From contig CAVYWD010000005.1 of assembly GCA_963772225.1 (NCBI GenBank), positions 124,001 through 188,000 on the forward strand: 64,000 nt of DNA, written 5' to 3'. Below are positions 26,143 through 35,245 of the stretch, piece by piece. Each line of letters opens with the position of its first letter. Within the stretch, counting starts at the first letter, position 1. Below the pieces are notes generated by a model, which saw only the letters and a program-made list of their open reading frames with translations, was not told the origin of the DNA and did no database searches. This DNA comes from CAVYWD01 sp963772225 (GTDB lineage Bacteria; Myxococcota; Myxococcia; Myxococcales; UBA5297). The position numbers and the translations under genes were made by a program.

Positions 26143-28419
26143 GTGCGCACCGCGACCATCCTGCTCTTTTGCAGCGCTCTTCTCGCCTGCGAGAAGGGCC
26201 GAAACATCGGCGCCAGCCCTGGCGAGCTCACCACCGCCGACGGCTTCGCCGCGGACTGCGCGCGGTGCCACGGCTCCGACCAGAGCCCCGCGCCCCCAGT
26301 GGACCTGCTCGGCCAGACCGACCCGACGATGCGCGGGGTCGGGGCCCACGCCTCCCACCTGACGGCGGCGCATGCGCTCTCGAGCCCAGTGCCGTGCGCC
26401 TCCTGCCACGTGGTGCCCGAGGCGGTGGACTCGCCAGGCCACCTCGGCGCGTCCTGGCCGGCGAAGGTGACCTTCGGCGGACTCGCCACGGCCAAGGGGG
26501 CCAGGCCTTCGCTGACCGCGGAGCAGGGCACGGGCGACGCGCTCGCCGACGCCGCGCTCAAGGTCTCGTGCGCCTCGGTCTACTGCCACGGCTCGACGCT
26601 CGTGGGTGGCGACGCGACCGCGCCGGTCTGGAACACGCCCGACGCGAAGTGGACGCGCTGCGACGCCTGCCACGGCTTCCCGCCCGCCAAGACGAGCACC
26701 GGGGCGGACCACACCACCAGCACGGCCTGCTTCCACTGCCACGACCAGACGGCCGCGGACGACGGCACCATCCGGGACCCCACCAAGCACATCAACGGCG
26801 TCGTCGAGGTGAAGTCGGGCGCCTGCAACACCTGCCACGGCAACGCCGACAACGCCGCGCCGCCGGTCGACGTCAGCGGCCGGTCGGACACCTCGCTCGT
26901 GACGGTGGGCGCGCACCAGAGCCATCTCAAGTCCACCATCGCCAAGGTCCAGTGCACCGATTGCCACGCGGTGCCGGCGAGCGCCGACGCCCCCGGCCAC
27001 GTGAACCCCGGCTCGGGGATCGTGAACTTCGCCAACGGCAAGGCGGTCCTGGGCGGCGCCCAGCCGGTCTGGAGCGAGACGGCGGCCACCTGCGCGTCGG
27101 TGTACTGCCACGGACCGAAGCAGGCCGGCGGCGTCAGCTCGGGCGGGACGGCGGGAGCGTTGGTCTGGACCCAGGTGGACGGCACGCAGGCGAAGTGCGG
27201 AAGCTGCCACGGCCTGCCGCCGCCTTTGCCGCACCCGCAGCGGAGCAACTGCTTCGCGTGCCACGCCGACACGCTCAACTCGGACAACGCGACCTTCGCG
27301 CACCCGGAGCTGCACGTCGACGGAATCGTCCAGGCGAGGGGCGGCGGGACGGCCTGCAACGCTTGCCACGGCGACCCGAGCGCGTCGAACCCCGCGCCGG
27401 GCGACCCGGCCACGGCGCCGCCGGTGGACGCGAACGGCAAGAGCGACACGTCTCTCATCGCGGTGGGCGCGCACGCCTCGCACTTGAAGGCGGCGCACGG
27501 TTTGGCGTCGCCGGTCGCCTGCTCCGAGTGCCACGTCGTGCCCAGCGCGGTGAGCTCGCCGGGGCACCTCACGGACGACGGAGCCACCCCGGTGACGTTC
27601 GGCGCGGTGGCCTCGGCGCGCGGCGCGACCCCCTCCTGGAACGCGCAGGCCGCGACCTGCGCGACCTTCTGCCACGGCGAGACGCTGGCCGGGGGCTCGA
27701 ACACCTCGCCGAAGTGGACTGCGGTGGACGGCTCGCAGATCGCCTGCGGGTCCTGCCACGGCCTGCCGCCCTCCGCGAAGCACCCGGTCAACGCCCTGGG
27801 ATTGAAGTGCTCGGACTGCCACGACACGGTCGCCCAGGACTCGTCCGGCAACCTGACCATCGCCAAGCCCGAGCAGCATGTGAACGGCGCGGTCTCGACC
27901 GTCGGCGGCCTCACCTGCCACGCCTGCCACGGGAGCGCCGCGAACCCGGCTCCGCCGGGCGACTTGAACCATCGGACCGACACCAGCCTGGTCTCGGTGG
28001 GCGCGCACCAGACGCACCTGACCGCGACCCACTCCAAGCCGGTCGCCTGCTCCGAGTGCCACCCGGTGCCGAACAACTACCAGCACTACGACGGCGTGGT
28101 CGACATGGCGTTCGGCACCCTGGCGACGACCGGTGGGTCGACCCCGAGCTTCAGCGCCGCGTCGGCGACCTGCTCGAATACCTATTGCCACGCGCCGAAC
28201 CAGCCGAACGGCACCAGCGCCGGCGGGACGATCAGCGCGCCGCTCTGGACCAAGGTGGACGGGACGCAGAACGCCTGCGGCACCTGCCACGGGTTGCCTC
28301 CGCCGGCGCCGCACGTGCAGCGGTCCGATTGCTCCACGTGCCACGACACGGTCGCCTCGGACAACCACACCATCGCCAAGCCGCAGCAGCACGTCGACGG
28401 GGTGGTGCAGGTCAAGTAG
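26143..28419 (+). CDS. 20-haem CxxCH/CxxxxCH multihaem c-type cytochrome lipoprotein
   Basis: A 758-residue secreted lipoprotein. The GTG at 26143 has GAGGAGAA five bases upstream, and the short signal ends LLAC. I count 20 haem motifs: 16 CxxCH, three CxxxxCH (CASVYCH twice, CSNTYCH) and one CxxxCH (CATFCH). They fall into four repeats of five in the order CxxCH, CxxCH, CxxxxCH, CxxCH, CxxCH, with linkers such as VGAHxSHL, CGSCHGLPP and HVDGxV. This is the CxxxxCH/CxxCH family of Geobacter and Anaeromyxobacter-type bacteria, associated with extracellular electron transfer. The third module's CATFCH lacks one spacer residue. No porin or other cytochrome gene lies nearby, so partners must be encoded elsewhere. 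Confidence 0.93.
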   Translation: MRTATILLFCSALLACEKGRNIGASPGELTTADGFAADCARCHGSDQSPAPPVDLLGQTDPTMRGVGAHASHLTAAHALSSPVPCASCHVVPEAVDSPGHLGASWPAKVTFGGLATAKGARPSLTAEQGTGDALADAALKVSCASVYCHGSTLVGGDATAPVWNTPDAKWTRCDACHGFPPAKTSTGADHTTSTACFHCHDQTAADDGTIRDPTKHINGVVEVKSGACNTCHGNADNAAPPVDVSGRSDTSLVTVGAHQSHLKSTIAKVQCTDCHAVPASADAPGHVNPGSGIVNFANGKAVLGGAQPVWSETAATCASVYCHGPKQAGGVSSGGTAGALVWTQVDGTQAKCGSCHGLPPPLPHPQRSNCFACHADTLNSDNATFAHPELHVDGIVQARGGGTACNACHGDPSASNPAPGDPATAPPVDANGKSDTSLIAVGAHASHLKAAHGLASPVACSECHVVPSAVSSPGHLTDDGATPVTFGAVASARGATPSWNAQAATCATFCHGETLAGGSNTSPKWTAVDGSQIACGSCHGLPPSAKHPVNALGLKCSDCHDTVAQDSSGNLTIAKPEQHVNGAVSTVGGLTCHACHGSAANPAPPGDLNHRTDTSLVSVGAHQTHLTATHSKPVACSECHPVPNNYQHYDGVVDMAFGTLATTGGSTPSFSAASATCSNTYCHAPNQPNGTSAGGTISAPLWTKVDGTQNACGTCHGLPPPAPHVQRSDCSTCHDTVASDNHTIAKPQQHVDGVVQVK

Positions 28420-29497
28420 CGCGAGGCTCGCCCGTCGAGCCCAGGCATCGGGGCGCGGAGGACGTCTCGGTGCCGAGCGCCTGGACGCACAGGCGACTTG
28501 GACGAAGCAAGTCGCAGCTGGAAGGCGAGCCGGCCGTTCTCGAAGGCGTGCTGCGAGGGCAAGTGCCTCTCGGCGGTCGGCTGCAATGGCCTCTCGCTAG
28601 CCCGACCTTCGCAAATCCGGCGGCTGGTCGGGCGATTTCTCCTCTGGGAAGCGACCGAGCAAGCGTAGGTGAAGGAATGAGTGACCATGATCGCAATGTC
28701 AGTGGCAGCCGCAGAGTGAGGCGGTCAACTCGACGCGAGTGGCCGGCAGTGTCTCCGACATCGTCGACGGCTCCGCTCCATAGAGGACCGACGCGCCCCA
28801 TTCGGGTGGTCTTGAGTTCCTTCAGCTATTGGCTTCCTGCGTGGGCTTCAGAGGGGGAATGGGCCCCTTCGCTACCTCAGTGCGCGAAGGTTGGGCTAGA
28901 GTGCCGAACGGTTTGAAAGCCGTCGCAGCAGGCTGTTCAAAATGGTCGGCGCTCCAGGCCGTCCGCCGCGTCGCTCCACTGCAAGGGCAGTGGCAGGGAG
29001 CGAGCGGTCGGACCATCACCGTTTGCGAGAGACTCGAAGCAGTGTGCGCACGTTGAGCGCCGCGGCCGCCGCGCGCCGGTCTTCTTGGGGGTGGGCGGAC
29101 GAGTGCGCTGCTCCCAAGGATGCGGTAGGTGCCAGCCGTCGATCGCGCCGCCGGTAGAAGCTTCTGGTGCGCACCCGAAGGCGGCGCGCCGCTTCCTCAA
29201 ACAAGCGAGCATGCGAAGCGGAGCGCCGAGCTCGGCGGCCCCAGGCCGCCGGTGCGCGATGGCGGCGGTCTGATGGGGATCGAGTCTTCGTCCGCTCATC
29301 GATCCGCGGAGCCCTCGACCACCTGCAGGTCGAGCGGACCTTAACGCGACGCGGATGATGCGCTCGTTAGGGCTCTAATCGCTGGCGACGCGATGCAGCG
29401 GCGCGGCCGTCGACCGAGCGGTCGGCGGCCGCGTGCTGTGCAGCTTCAGCAAAATGGTGGGCCCGCGGCCCGACACCTCCGTGATCAAGCGAGGTCA
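28420..29497. other. about 1.1 kb without a supported gene
   Basis: Several short frames exist on both strands but none has a motif, a ribosome site or continuity. It contains a strong hairpin at 29403-29432, annotated separately. A decayed gene cannot be excluded. Confidence 0.5.
29403..29432 (-). terminator. candidate terminator of beta-helix lipoprotein gene
   Basis: A 13-base stem (GCGGCCGTCGACC with GGTCGGCGGCCGC, one mismatch) with a four-base loop, 65 bases beyond the stop codon of the minus-strand gene that ends at 29498. There is no obvious U tract. Confidence 0.45.
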
Positions 29498-31213
29498 TCA
29501 GGGCAGTGGGCTGGACCCCTCAGCATTGGCCGTCGTGAGGATGGAGCCCCAGTTGTTTGGGCCGAATGAGCCGAAGCCGGTGCCGAAGGTGCCGTAGTTG
29601 TGATGAATGTAGTAGTTGCCGCCCGGATTGCTGTTGTCCGCCGGTCGCCAGCCGGAGACGGCTTCACCGTCGGAACCGCGACTCGGGGTGGGGGTGCGAT
29701 TGTTCATCACGAATTTGTTGTAGCCGATTTCGACGTTCGTGACAGTTCCGCCAGCCACGGGCTCGAAGTCGATCCCGCTAACGTAGTTTACCTGCTTGTC
29801 GATGACGTTGTCCATGATCGCCCAGTTCTGCGCGGTCCAGACGAGCGCAACGCCGCAGCGGTGCGGGTTCTTCATGGTGTTGTTGGCGACGATCACGTTG
29901 GAAGCGGTGGTGCCTCCATCGCCGTGGGCGGCGTTGGTGCCCACGGAGTCGCCAGCCGCATTCTCGAGCAGATTGCCGAGAATCGTGACACCCGAGACCG
30001 TGCCCACGTCGATGTTGTGCGCCCATTCACCACTGGCGCTGCCGGTGAAGGTGCCGACGAGGTGCAAATTATAGATCCACCCCTTCATCCCACTCGCGAG
30101 CATGAGGACGGTGCCGTTGGCGTCGGTCGCCGTATTGGTGGTGCGGATTGTCGGTCGCCCGCCCGTTCCGATAAGGGAGGTGGTCACGTGGAGCCGAGCC
30201 GTGATTCGGTAGTAGGAAGAGGTGGCCGGAATGAGAAGCGGCTTGCCAGAGGCGGCGGCCGCGTCGATCGCCTTTTGGAGACACGCGGTGTCGTCGGTGC
30301 TGCCGTTCCCGGCACAGGCGGCGACGGGGGCGCCCGAAGTGCTGGGCATCGCGCCGCCGCCGGTCGCATTCGTGATGTACTTGCGGGCGTGACTGCTCCC
30401 AGTGCCTACATCCGTCGGGGTACCGGAGACCGGCGTCGGCACGGGGGCGGGAGTCGGCGTCGGAGTGGGGCTCGGAGCCGGGGTTGGAGTCGGCTTCGGC
30501 GTGGGCGTCGGGGTCGGGGTCGGAGTCGGAGTCGGAGTCGGAGTCGGAGTCGGAGTCGGAGTCGGAGTCGGAGTCGGAGTCGGAGTCGGAGTCGGAGTCG
30601 GAGTCGGAGTGGGCGCTGGAGTCGGCTTCGGTGTCGGCGTAGGCGTGGGGGTCGGCGAAGGAACGAGGTCGACGACCATCTCTACAATCGACGCGAAGTC
30701 GTTCTCGGAGTTTCCATAGATGGACACTCGGAGCATGCGAGTGCTCACCGCGCCGAAGGAATACCGTTCTAGCCCTCCGGTTTTCCCAGAAGACGTCCCA
30801 GAGTAGATGCTCCGATATTGGCCGTTCGACTGCAGCGCAAAGATCTCGAACTTGTACTTGCGAACGGAACCGCGGTGCCAGGCGATCCTCAACCCGTTGG
30901 CGGTCTTCACAGCTCCCAAGTCCCCGGTGAGCATCACGCCGTCGCCATAGGCGGCCCAGCGGGTGAAATAGTCGTGGTCGACGGCGTTCTTCGCAGGGAA
31001 ATACGGATATTCAGAGCTGGCAGTCGCCGTGACGAAACTGCTTGCCGACCTCAGTTCGGAGACGGCATAGCCGAGCTCATCGGAGGGCGCCGCCGGGAGA
31101 TCCTCGGCCACCGCTCCGTCGGGGCTGTTCTCATTCGCCTCGCCTTGGGGGCCGCCACAGGCTACGGCGAATGCCGTAAGAAGTGCCATGCTCATGGTCA
31201 GACGTTGGCTCAT
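29498..31213 (-). CDS. lipoprotein with discoidin domain, Pro-Thr linker and right-handed beta-helix
   Basis: A 571-residue surface lipoprotein. The ATG at 31213 follows GGAAGG; the signal ends FAVAC (Cys19). Residues about 50-185 form an F5/8 type C (discoidin-like) domain (ASSEYPYFPAKNAVDHDYFT, MLTGDLGAVKTANGLRIAWH). A linker of roughly 85 residues is almost pure Pro-Thr, encoded by a GGAGTC hexamer array on the plus strand. Residues about 300-560 are a pectate-lyase-like right-handed beta-helix (TACLQKAIDAAAASGKPLLI, NVIVANNTMKNPHRCGVALV). Such folds cut or bind polysaccharides. Its place beside the polysaccharide locus suggests it acts on the organism's own polymer, which is inference. 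Confidence 0.85.
   Translation of the reverse strand: MSQRLTMSMALLTAFAVACGGPQGEANENSPDGAVAEDLPAAPSDELGYAVSELRSASSFVTATASSEYPYFPAKNAVDHDYFTRWAAYGDGVMLTGDLGAVKTANGLRIAWHRGSVRKYKFEIFALQSNGQYRSIYSGTSSGKTGGLERYSFGAVSTRMLRVSIYGNSENDFASIVEMVVDLVPSPTPTPTPTPKPTPAPTPTPTPTPTPTPTPTPTPTPTPTPTPTPTPTPTPTPTPKPTPTPAPSPTPTPTPAPVPTPVSGTPTDVGTGSSHARKYITNATGGGAMPSTSGAPVAACAGNGSTDDTACLQKAIDAAAASGKPLLIPATSSYYRITARLHVTTSLIGTGGRPTIRTTNTATDANGTVLMLASGMKGWIYNLHLVGTFTGSASGEWAHNIDVGTVSGVTILGNLLENAAGDSVGTNAAHGDGGTTASNVIVANNTMKNPHRCGVALVWTAQNWAIMDNVIDKQVNYVSGIDFEPVAGGTVTNVEIGYNKFVMNNRTPTPSRGSDGEAVSGWRPADNSNPGGNYYIHHNYGTFGTGFGSFGPNNWGSILTTANAEGSSPLP
30518..30609. repeat. GTCGGA hexamer microsatellite (about 15 copies)
   Basis: An uninterrupted array of the six-base unit GGAGTC/GTCGGA inside the lipoprotein gene, encoding alternating Pro and Thr on the minus strand. 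Gain or loss of units changes linker length without altering frame. Confidence 0.9.
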
Positions 31214-32756
31214 TGTACCTTCCTTTTCGCTGATGAAAAGCTCGAAAACGACCCGCGCCACCCGGTCAGGGCAGCGAGCAAGAAGGGGCCACGGCTCGGC
31301 AGGCAGCGCGTTGCCTTCGGCATCGCACATAGGAGCTTTGTCTCGAACAGACCGCTGCCTCACGACAGGTGCCGCGTCGAGGCGGACTGTTTCATTTTCG
31401 TTGGTTCATGGTTTCCTCCTCTCCCAGAAGGCGCCCGGCTCTCGCCTGCGAGCCCATCGGGCGCACGAGTGACTCCCCGCGCCTGGCTACGCGATTCGGA
31501 CGACGGTGAAATTCCGCGCGGAAAAAGTGCTCAAACTCGCCAATCACAACAAAGGCGCTCGGTTCATCCGTGGGAAGCGATGCGTGCCTCCCGTGTTAGG
31601 CGTGGTCCTGTTGATACGAGATGTTTGATCAAACAAACACTGACCAGGTCAGCCAGGCTGCTTCAATGGCGCGACGCAGAGAATTGCTAGAGCCTGGGGT
31701 GCAAGCAAATAGGAGGAATCGGCTCGCGGCGGCCAGCGACTGGAGCGGGCCGTGCGTATCACATTGATCCTCGACTTCAGGGGCAAGATCGTTGTGGCGC
31801 AGCGCGAGGCGATGTGGGGCCGCAGCCCCTCGGAGTATTTGTGACGTTGCTGTTACCCGACTCGTCAGTTCCGAATCGGTGTGTCGCCGCCTTCTCGGTA
31901 TCGTAGAGAGAGACGAACAGAAGGAAAACTGACAGCGTCCTAACTACCGCCGTGGTTGGAGAATGTCAATCAGGTGGCACTGTCGAATTTTGCGCACACG
32001 TGAATGCGCTGTAATCAGTCGTCGCACTCGTAAAGTGCCGCATTCGCGGATCGTCGCCGGCAGCAACTGGTGTGCCCGACGCGATTTGGTCAGAATTCGC
32101 ACGCATTCGGGGTTTGCTCCTGTGTGGCTGAGTGGTGTGAAAGCAGTGTAAATGCGCCCTGGGCCGAATCGGAAGTCGCCTGGCTCTCACGCTTCCGATG
32201 TGACTATCTCAGCGCATCTTCGGCGTCAAGTATGTGACGGAGACCGGATTGCGAATCATCGGTGCGCCGCGGCATGTCTTCTCGAGTGAAGAACGGGCTT
32301 TCAATTAAGCGCTTGATCGCTTGGTCCGCGAGCAAGCGGGCCGCAATTTCATTGTTCCTACTGAGGCGCGCCGTGCTTCTCAATGGCTTGGAGAAAGAGA
32401 AAGGGTGCTCGGGTGAGCTGGCTGTGCTTCGGTGTGCGCCGGCTCTCTCCTCCAGGAAGGGGGCGGCGCGCCGGGACTTGGGTGTGTAGGTTGGCGCGCT
32501 GCCGCTCGCCGGGGGTGAATCGGATGCAGGTCGTGGAATCGTCGCGCAGAGTCTTGGCGAATCAGCCATTGCCGTCCGCGCTGAGAAGCCCGGACCACTG
32601 CAGGGGAAGTCACACGTCGAGCGACGCTCACGACCCGGACGCCAGGCGTGTGGCGGCCGCGATGCGGGGGCGAGTGCGGATTCCGGCCGCCGAGAGGTGT
32701 GGTGGTCCGGCCCGAGCGGCGACCCGCAGGAGGCAACTTTCGGCGGCGGAACTCTC
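31214..32756. other. about 1.5 kb without a supported gene, upstream of polysaccharide locus
   Basis: Divergent spacer between the beta-helix lipoprotein and the flippase gene. Parts around 31.5-32.3 kb look less GC-rich than the surroundings. Apart from a 14-bp palindrome at 31622 nothing stands out. It should contain both promoters. No frame in it is convincing. Confidence 0.5.
31622..31635. promoter_or_regulatory. 14-bp perfect palindrome, candidate operator
   Basis: TGTTTGATCAAACA is a perfect palindrome in the divergent spacer, about 410 bases upstream of the beta-helix lipoprotein start. The form suits a dimeric regulator but no regulator is encoded close by. Confidence 0.3.
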
Positions 32757-34343
32757 ATGAGCGCTTCGCCAAGCTCCAACGCTCTGCCGGCCGCCTCTTC
32801 CAGCGCTGCAGGCCTGTCGCGCGTCTCTGTCACAGCCGGCCGCCACATCGGGGCGCAGGCGATCCGGCGGGGCCTCATTCTCAACCTCCTCGGAACGCTG
32901 GTCCCGATAGCGGTTGCGCTGTGGTGCGTTCGCGAGATTGTCGGACGCCTCGGCAGCGCCCGCTTCGGGACCTTGACGCTCGCGTGGACGTTCATCAACG
33001 CAGTGGGAATCCTCGATCTCGGGATCGGGCGTGCTCTGACGCGGTTTCTCGCGGTCCAGGAAGATCGCGACGAGGAGCACGAGGGCGCGGTCGTGTGGAC
33101 TTCGCTCGCCGCGCTGCTGGGCATGGGGGTCGTCGGCGGCATCATTACTTGGGAGCTCGCCGACCTCCTCGCGGGGAGCGTGACGCGAGGAGCCGCCGCG
33201 CTGAGGCACGAGACCGGCACGGTCTTCCGCCTCTTGGCGACATCGATTCCGCTGGTGATACTGTCATCGGGCCTGCGCGGGATCCTCGAAGCATTCGGGC
33301 GCTTCGACCTGACCAACCGCGTCACGATTCCCATCTCTCTGCTGAATCTAATCTGCCCGGTCGCACTGCTCCGCCTCGGCGCGACTCTCCCTTCCGTGGT
33401 GCTGGCGCTGGTGCTGCTGAGGCTCAGCGGGACACTACTCCTCGGGCGGTTCGTTCTCCTGGTGATCCCTGCTATGCGCGGCCCGCGGCTGTGCATCGAC
33501 GGAGTGCGGTCCGTTCTCGCCTTCGGGGGTTGGGTTACGGTGTCGAACATCCCCGGGCCGTTGTTTGCGCAAGCCGAGCGCTTCCTTCTAGGGACCTTTA
33601 CCGCGCTCTCATCGGTCGCCTTCTATTCAACGCCGGCGGACCTACTCACGCGAATCACGGTGATCCCGTCGGCTGCGCTCCAAGTGACGTTCCCGGTTCT
33701 CGCGCAATCGTTTGCGGCCGACCCGACGCGCGCTGCGCGCGTTGCGAACCGAACGTTGTTCTTCATCGCGGCTGGCGTACTGGCGCCGCTGACGCTGCTG
33801 GTCGCCATTGCGCCCGAAGCGCTGCAGCGTTGGCTCGGTCCAGAGTTTGCGAGCCATAGCGCGCGGGCCGGGCGAATCCTCGCGGTCGCCATCTTTGTGA
33901 ATTGCATGGCTTGGCTGCCGTTCTCGCTCGTGCAGAGCGCAGGTCGGGCGAGGTGGACCGGAAAATTGCACGCGATCGAGATACCGCTGTACCTAGCGCT
34001 CGTCGCATTCGCTATCTCCAGAGGTGGAGTGGTTGGGGCTGCCATCGCGAACCTCTCGAGAGCGGCGATCGACTCCGCAGTGGTGGTTTCGATGGCTGCG
34101 CGGATCCTCGGGCCCTCGGAGCGTCTCGGCCGGCGATACGCGCTGCTCGTCGGCGGGGGGGTCGCCGTGCTGGTTGGCGCGTCCGCGCCCGTACCGCTCA
34201 CGGTGCGGCTGGGGTGGTCGCTGTTGGCCACGGCGGTTGCAGCCGCCCTGGCATGGCGCCACGGGCTGGATGCGGAGGCGCGCGAGGCCATCTCGGCGCG
34301 CGCAGCGGCGCTCTGGATTCGCAAGGGGCGAACGGCGCCATGA
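32757..34343 (+). CDS. Wzx-like polysaccharide flippase
   Basis: A 528-residue membrane protein with about 12-14 hydrophobic helices of the MATE/PST flippase superfamily. The first helix region (RRGLILNLLGTLVPIAVALW) and FGTLTLAWTFINAVGILDLGIGRAL are typical of lipid-linked repeat-unit translocases; LAFGGWVTVSNI marks the start of the second half. It would move undecaprenyl-diphosphate-linked oligosaccharide across the inner membrane. ATG at 32757 opens a four-gene rightward operon: its stop overlaps the next start (ATGA). The ribosome site is weak. Confidence 0.87.
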   Translation: MSASPSSNALPAASSSAAGLSRVSVTAGRHIGAQAIRRGLILNLLGTLVPIAVALWCVREIVGRLGSARFGTLTLAWTFINAVGILDLGIGRALTRFLAVQEDRDEEHEGAVVWTSLAALLGMGVVGGIITWELADLLAGSVTRGAAALRHETGTVFRLLATSIPLVILSSGLRGILEAFGRFDLTNRVTIPISLLNLICPVALLRLGATLPSVVLALVLLRLSGTLLLGRFVLLVIPAMRGPRLCIDGVRSVLAFGGWVTVSNIPGPLFAQAERFLLGTFTALSSVAFYSTPADLLTRITVIPSAALQVTFPVLAQSFAADPTRAARVANRTLFFIAAGVLAPLTLLVAIAPEALQRWLGPEFASHSARAGRILAVAIFVNCMAWLPFSLVQSAGRARWTGKLHAIEIPLYLALVAFAISRGGVVGAAIANLSRAAIDSAVVVSMAARILGPSERLGRRYALLVGGGVAVLVGASAPVPLTVRLGWSLLATAVAAALAWRHGLDAEAREAISARAAALWIRKGRTAP

Positions 34344-35245
34344 GCAAACTGGGAGTCGTCCTCGTAAACTATCGCGGGTGGCGGGATACGATGGACTGCG
34401 TCTCGTCGCTCCGGCGGCTCGAATACGCGCCTGTCGACGTGATCGTGGTCGAGAATGGCTCGCCCGACAACTCTTGGCAGCGCCTCCGTGCACTCAAGGG
34501 CATTCGCTTGATCAAGCTCGACCGCAACATCGGTTTCGCAGGGGCCTGCAATGTCGGCATGAGGGCCGCGAGTGCGGGCGGCGCAGAGTTCGTGTGGCTG
34601 CTAAACAACGACACGCTCGTGGAGCCGCACGCCGCATCAGCGTTGATCCGCCTCGCGCGCTCCCGCCCGGACGCGCATTTCTTCGGCTCATTCATCTCGT
34701 TCGCGGATGCTCCCACGCGGCTCTGGTACGGAGGAGGCGGCTTCAACTGGGTAACGGGTGTTCCGACGCATACAGGCTTCGGCCAACAGGTTTCAGCACT
34801 GGCCTCCTTGGAAGCAGCGCCGACGGACTGGGTGTCAGGATGCTCGCTGCTGCTTCGCAGTGCGAGCTTGGCGGTGGTCGGGTACCTCGATGAGGGATTC
34901 TTCCTCTACGCGGAGGATCTCGATTGGCAGCTTCGCGCCCGGAGAGAGTACCCGGTCGCGTGGGTCGCACGCGAATGCCTCGTGCGGCACAAGGTGGGCA
35001 TGTCGACCGGGAGCACGAACGACGTGATGGGACGGACCTTCATGTCGCGAAACGCCCTCAAGCTGGCCGTTCGGCATTCGGGGGCCAAGTTGCCCATCTG
35101 GCTAGGCGCCTGGGCAATGAGATTTCTCGTGAAGCCGGCGCTCAAGGGCGACCTTCTCCTGGCGCGCGCAGGTTGGGCCGGCGTCACGACGCAATGGATG
35201 CAAGGGTCGGAAATCGTCGCGCGCCACCGTGGAGCAGCCGCATGA
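34340..35245 (+). CDS. GT2-family glycosyltransferase (rhamnosyltransferase-like)
   Basis: A 301-residue GT-A enzyme. Motifs: LGVVLVNYRGWRDTMDCVSS at the N terminus, DVIVVENGSPDN, NIGFAGACNVGMR, the metal-binding WLLNNDTLVEP, and GCSLLLRSASLAVVGYLDEG followed by FLYAEDLDW. The last motif is typical of dTDP-rhamnosyl transferase-like GT2 proteins. It overlaps both neighbours by four bases, so it is translationally coupled in the flippase operon. It would add a sugar to the lipid-linked repeat unit at the cytoplasmic face. Confidence 0.88.
   Translation: MSKLGVVLVNYRGWRDTMDCVSSLRRLEYAPVDVIVVENGSPDNSWQRLRALKGIRLIKLDRNIGFAGACNVGMRAASAGGAEFVWLLNNDTLVEPHAASALIRLARSRPDAHFFGSFISFADAPTRLWYGGGGFNWVTGVPTHTGFGQQVSALASLEAAPTDWVSGCSLLLRSASLAVVGYLDEGFFLYAEDLDWQLRARREYPVAWVARECLVRHKVGMSTGSTNDVMGRTFMSRNALKLAVRHSGAKLPIWLGAWAMRFLVKPALKGDLLLARAGWAGVTTQWMQGSEIVARHRGAAA

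Noticed and set aside
23744..28392. Minus-strand frames of 794 and 779 codons opposite the ABC-F and multihaem genes
   Set aside because: Composition is the mirror of the real genes (leucine- or Arg/Val-rich without motifs). The plus strands carry unmistakable ABC and CxxCH signatures.
28829..29300. Short frames on both strands after the multihaem gene, considered as a decayed transposase
   Set aside because: No DDE or other transposase motif, no terminal repeats and no target duplication could be found.
30518..30609. GTCGGA array considered as CRISPR or a phase-variable frame switch
   Set aside because: No spacers, and the six-base unit keeps the reading frame, so only linker length can change.
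31974..31995. TGGCAC followed by TTGC, considered as a sigma-54 promoter
   Set aside because: The GG-to-GC spacing is about 14 bases and not the required 10.
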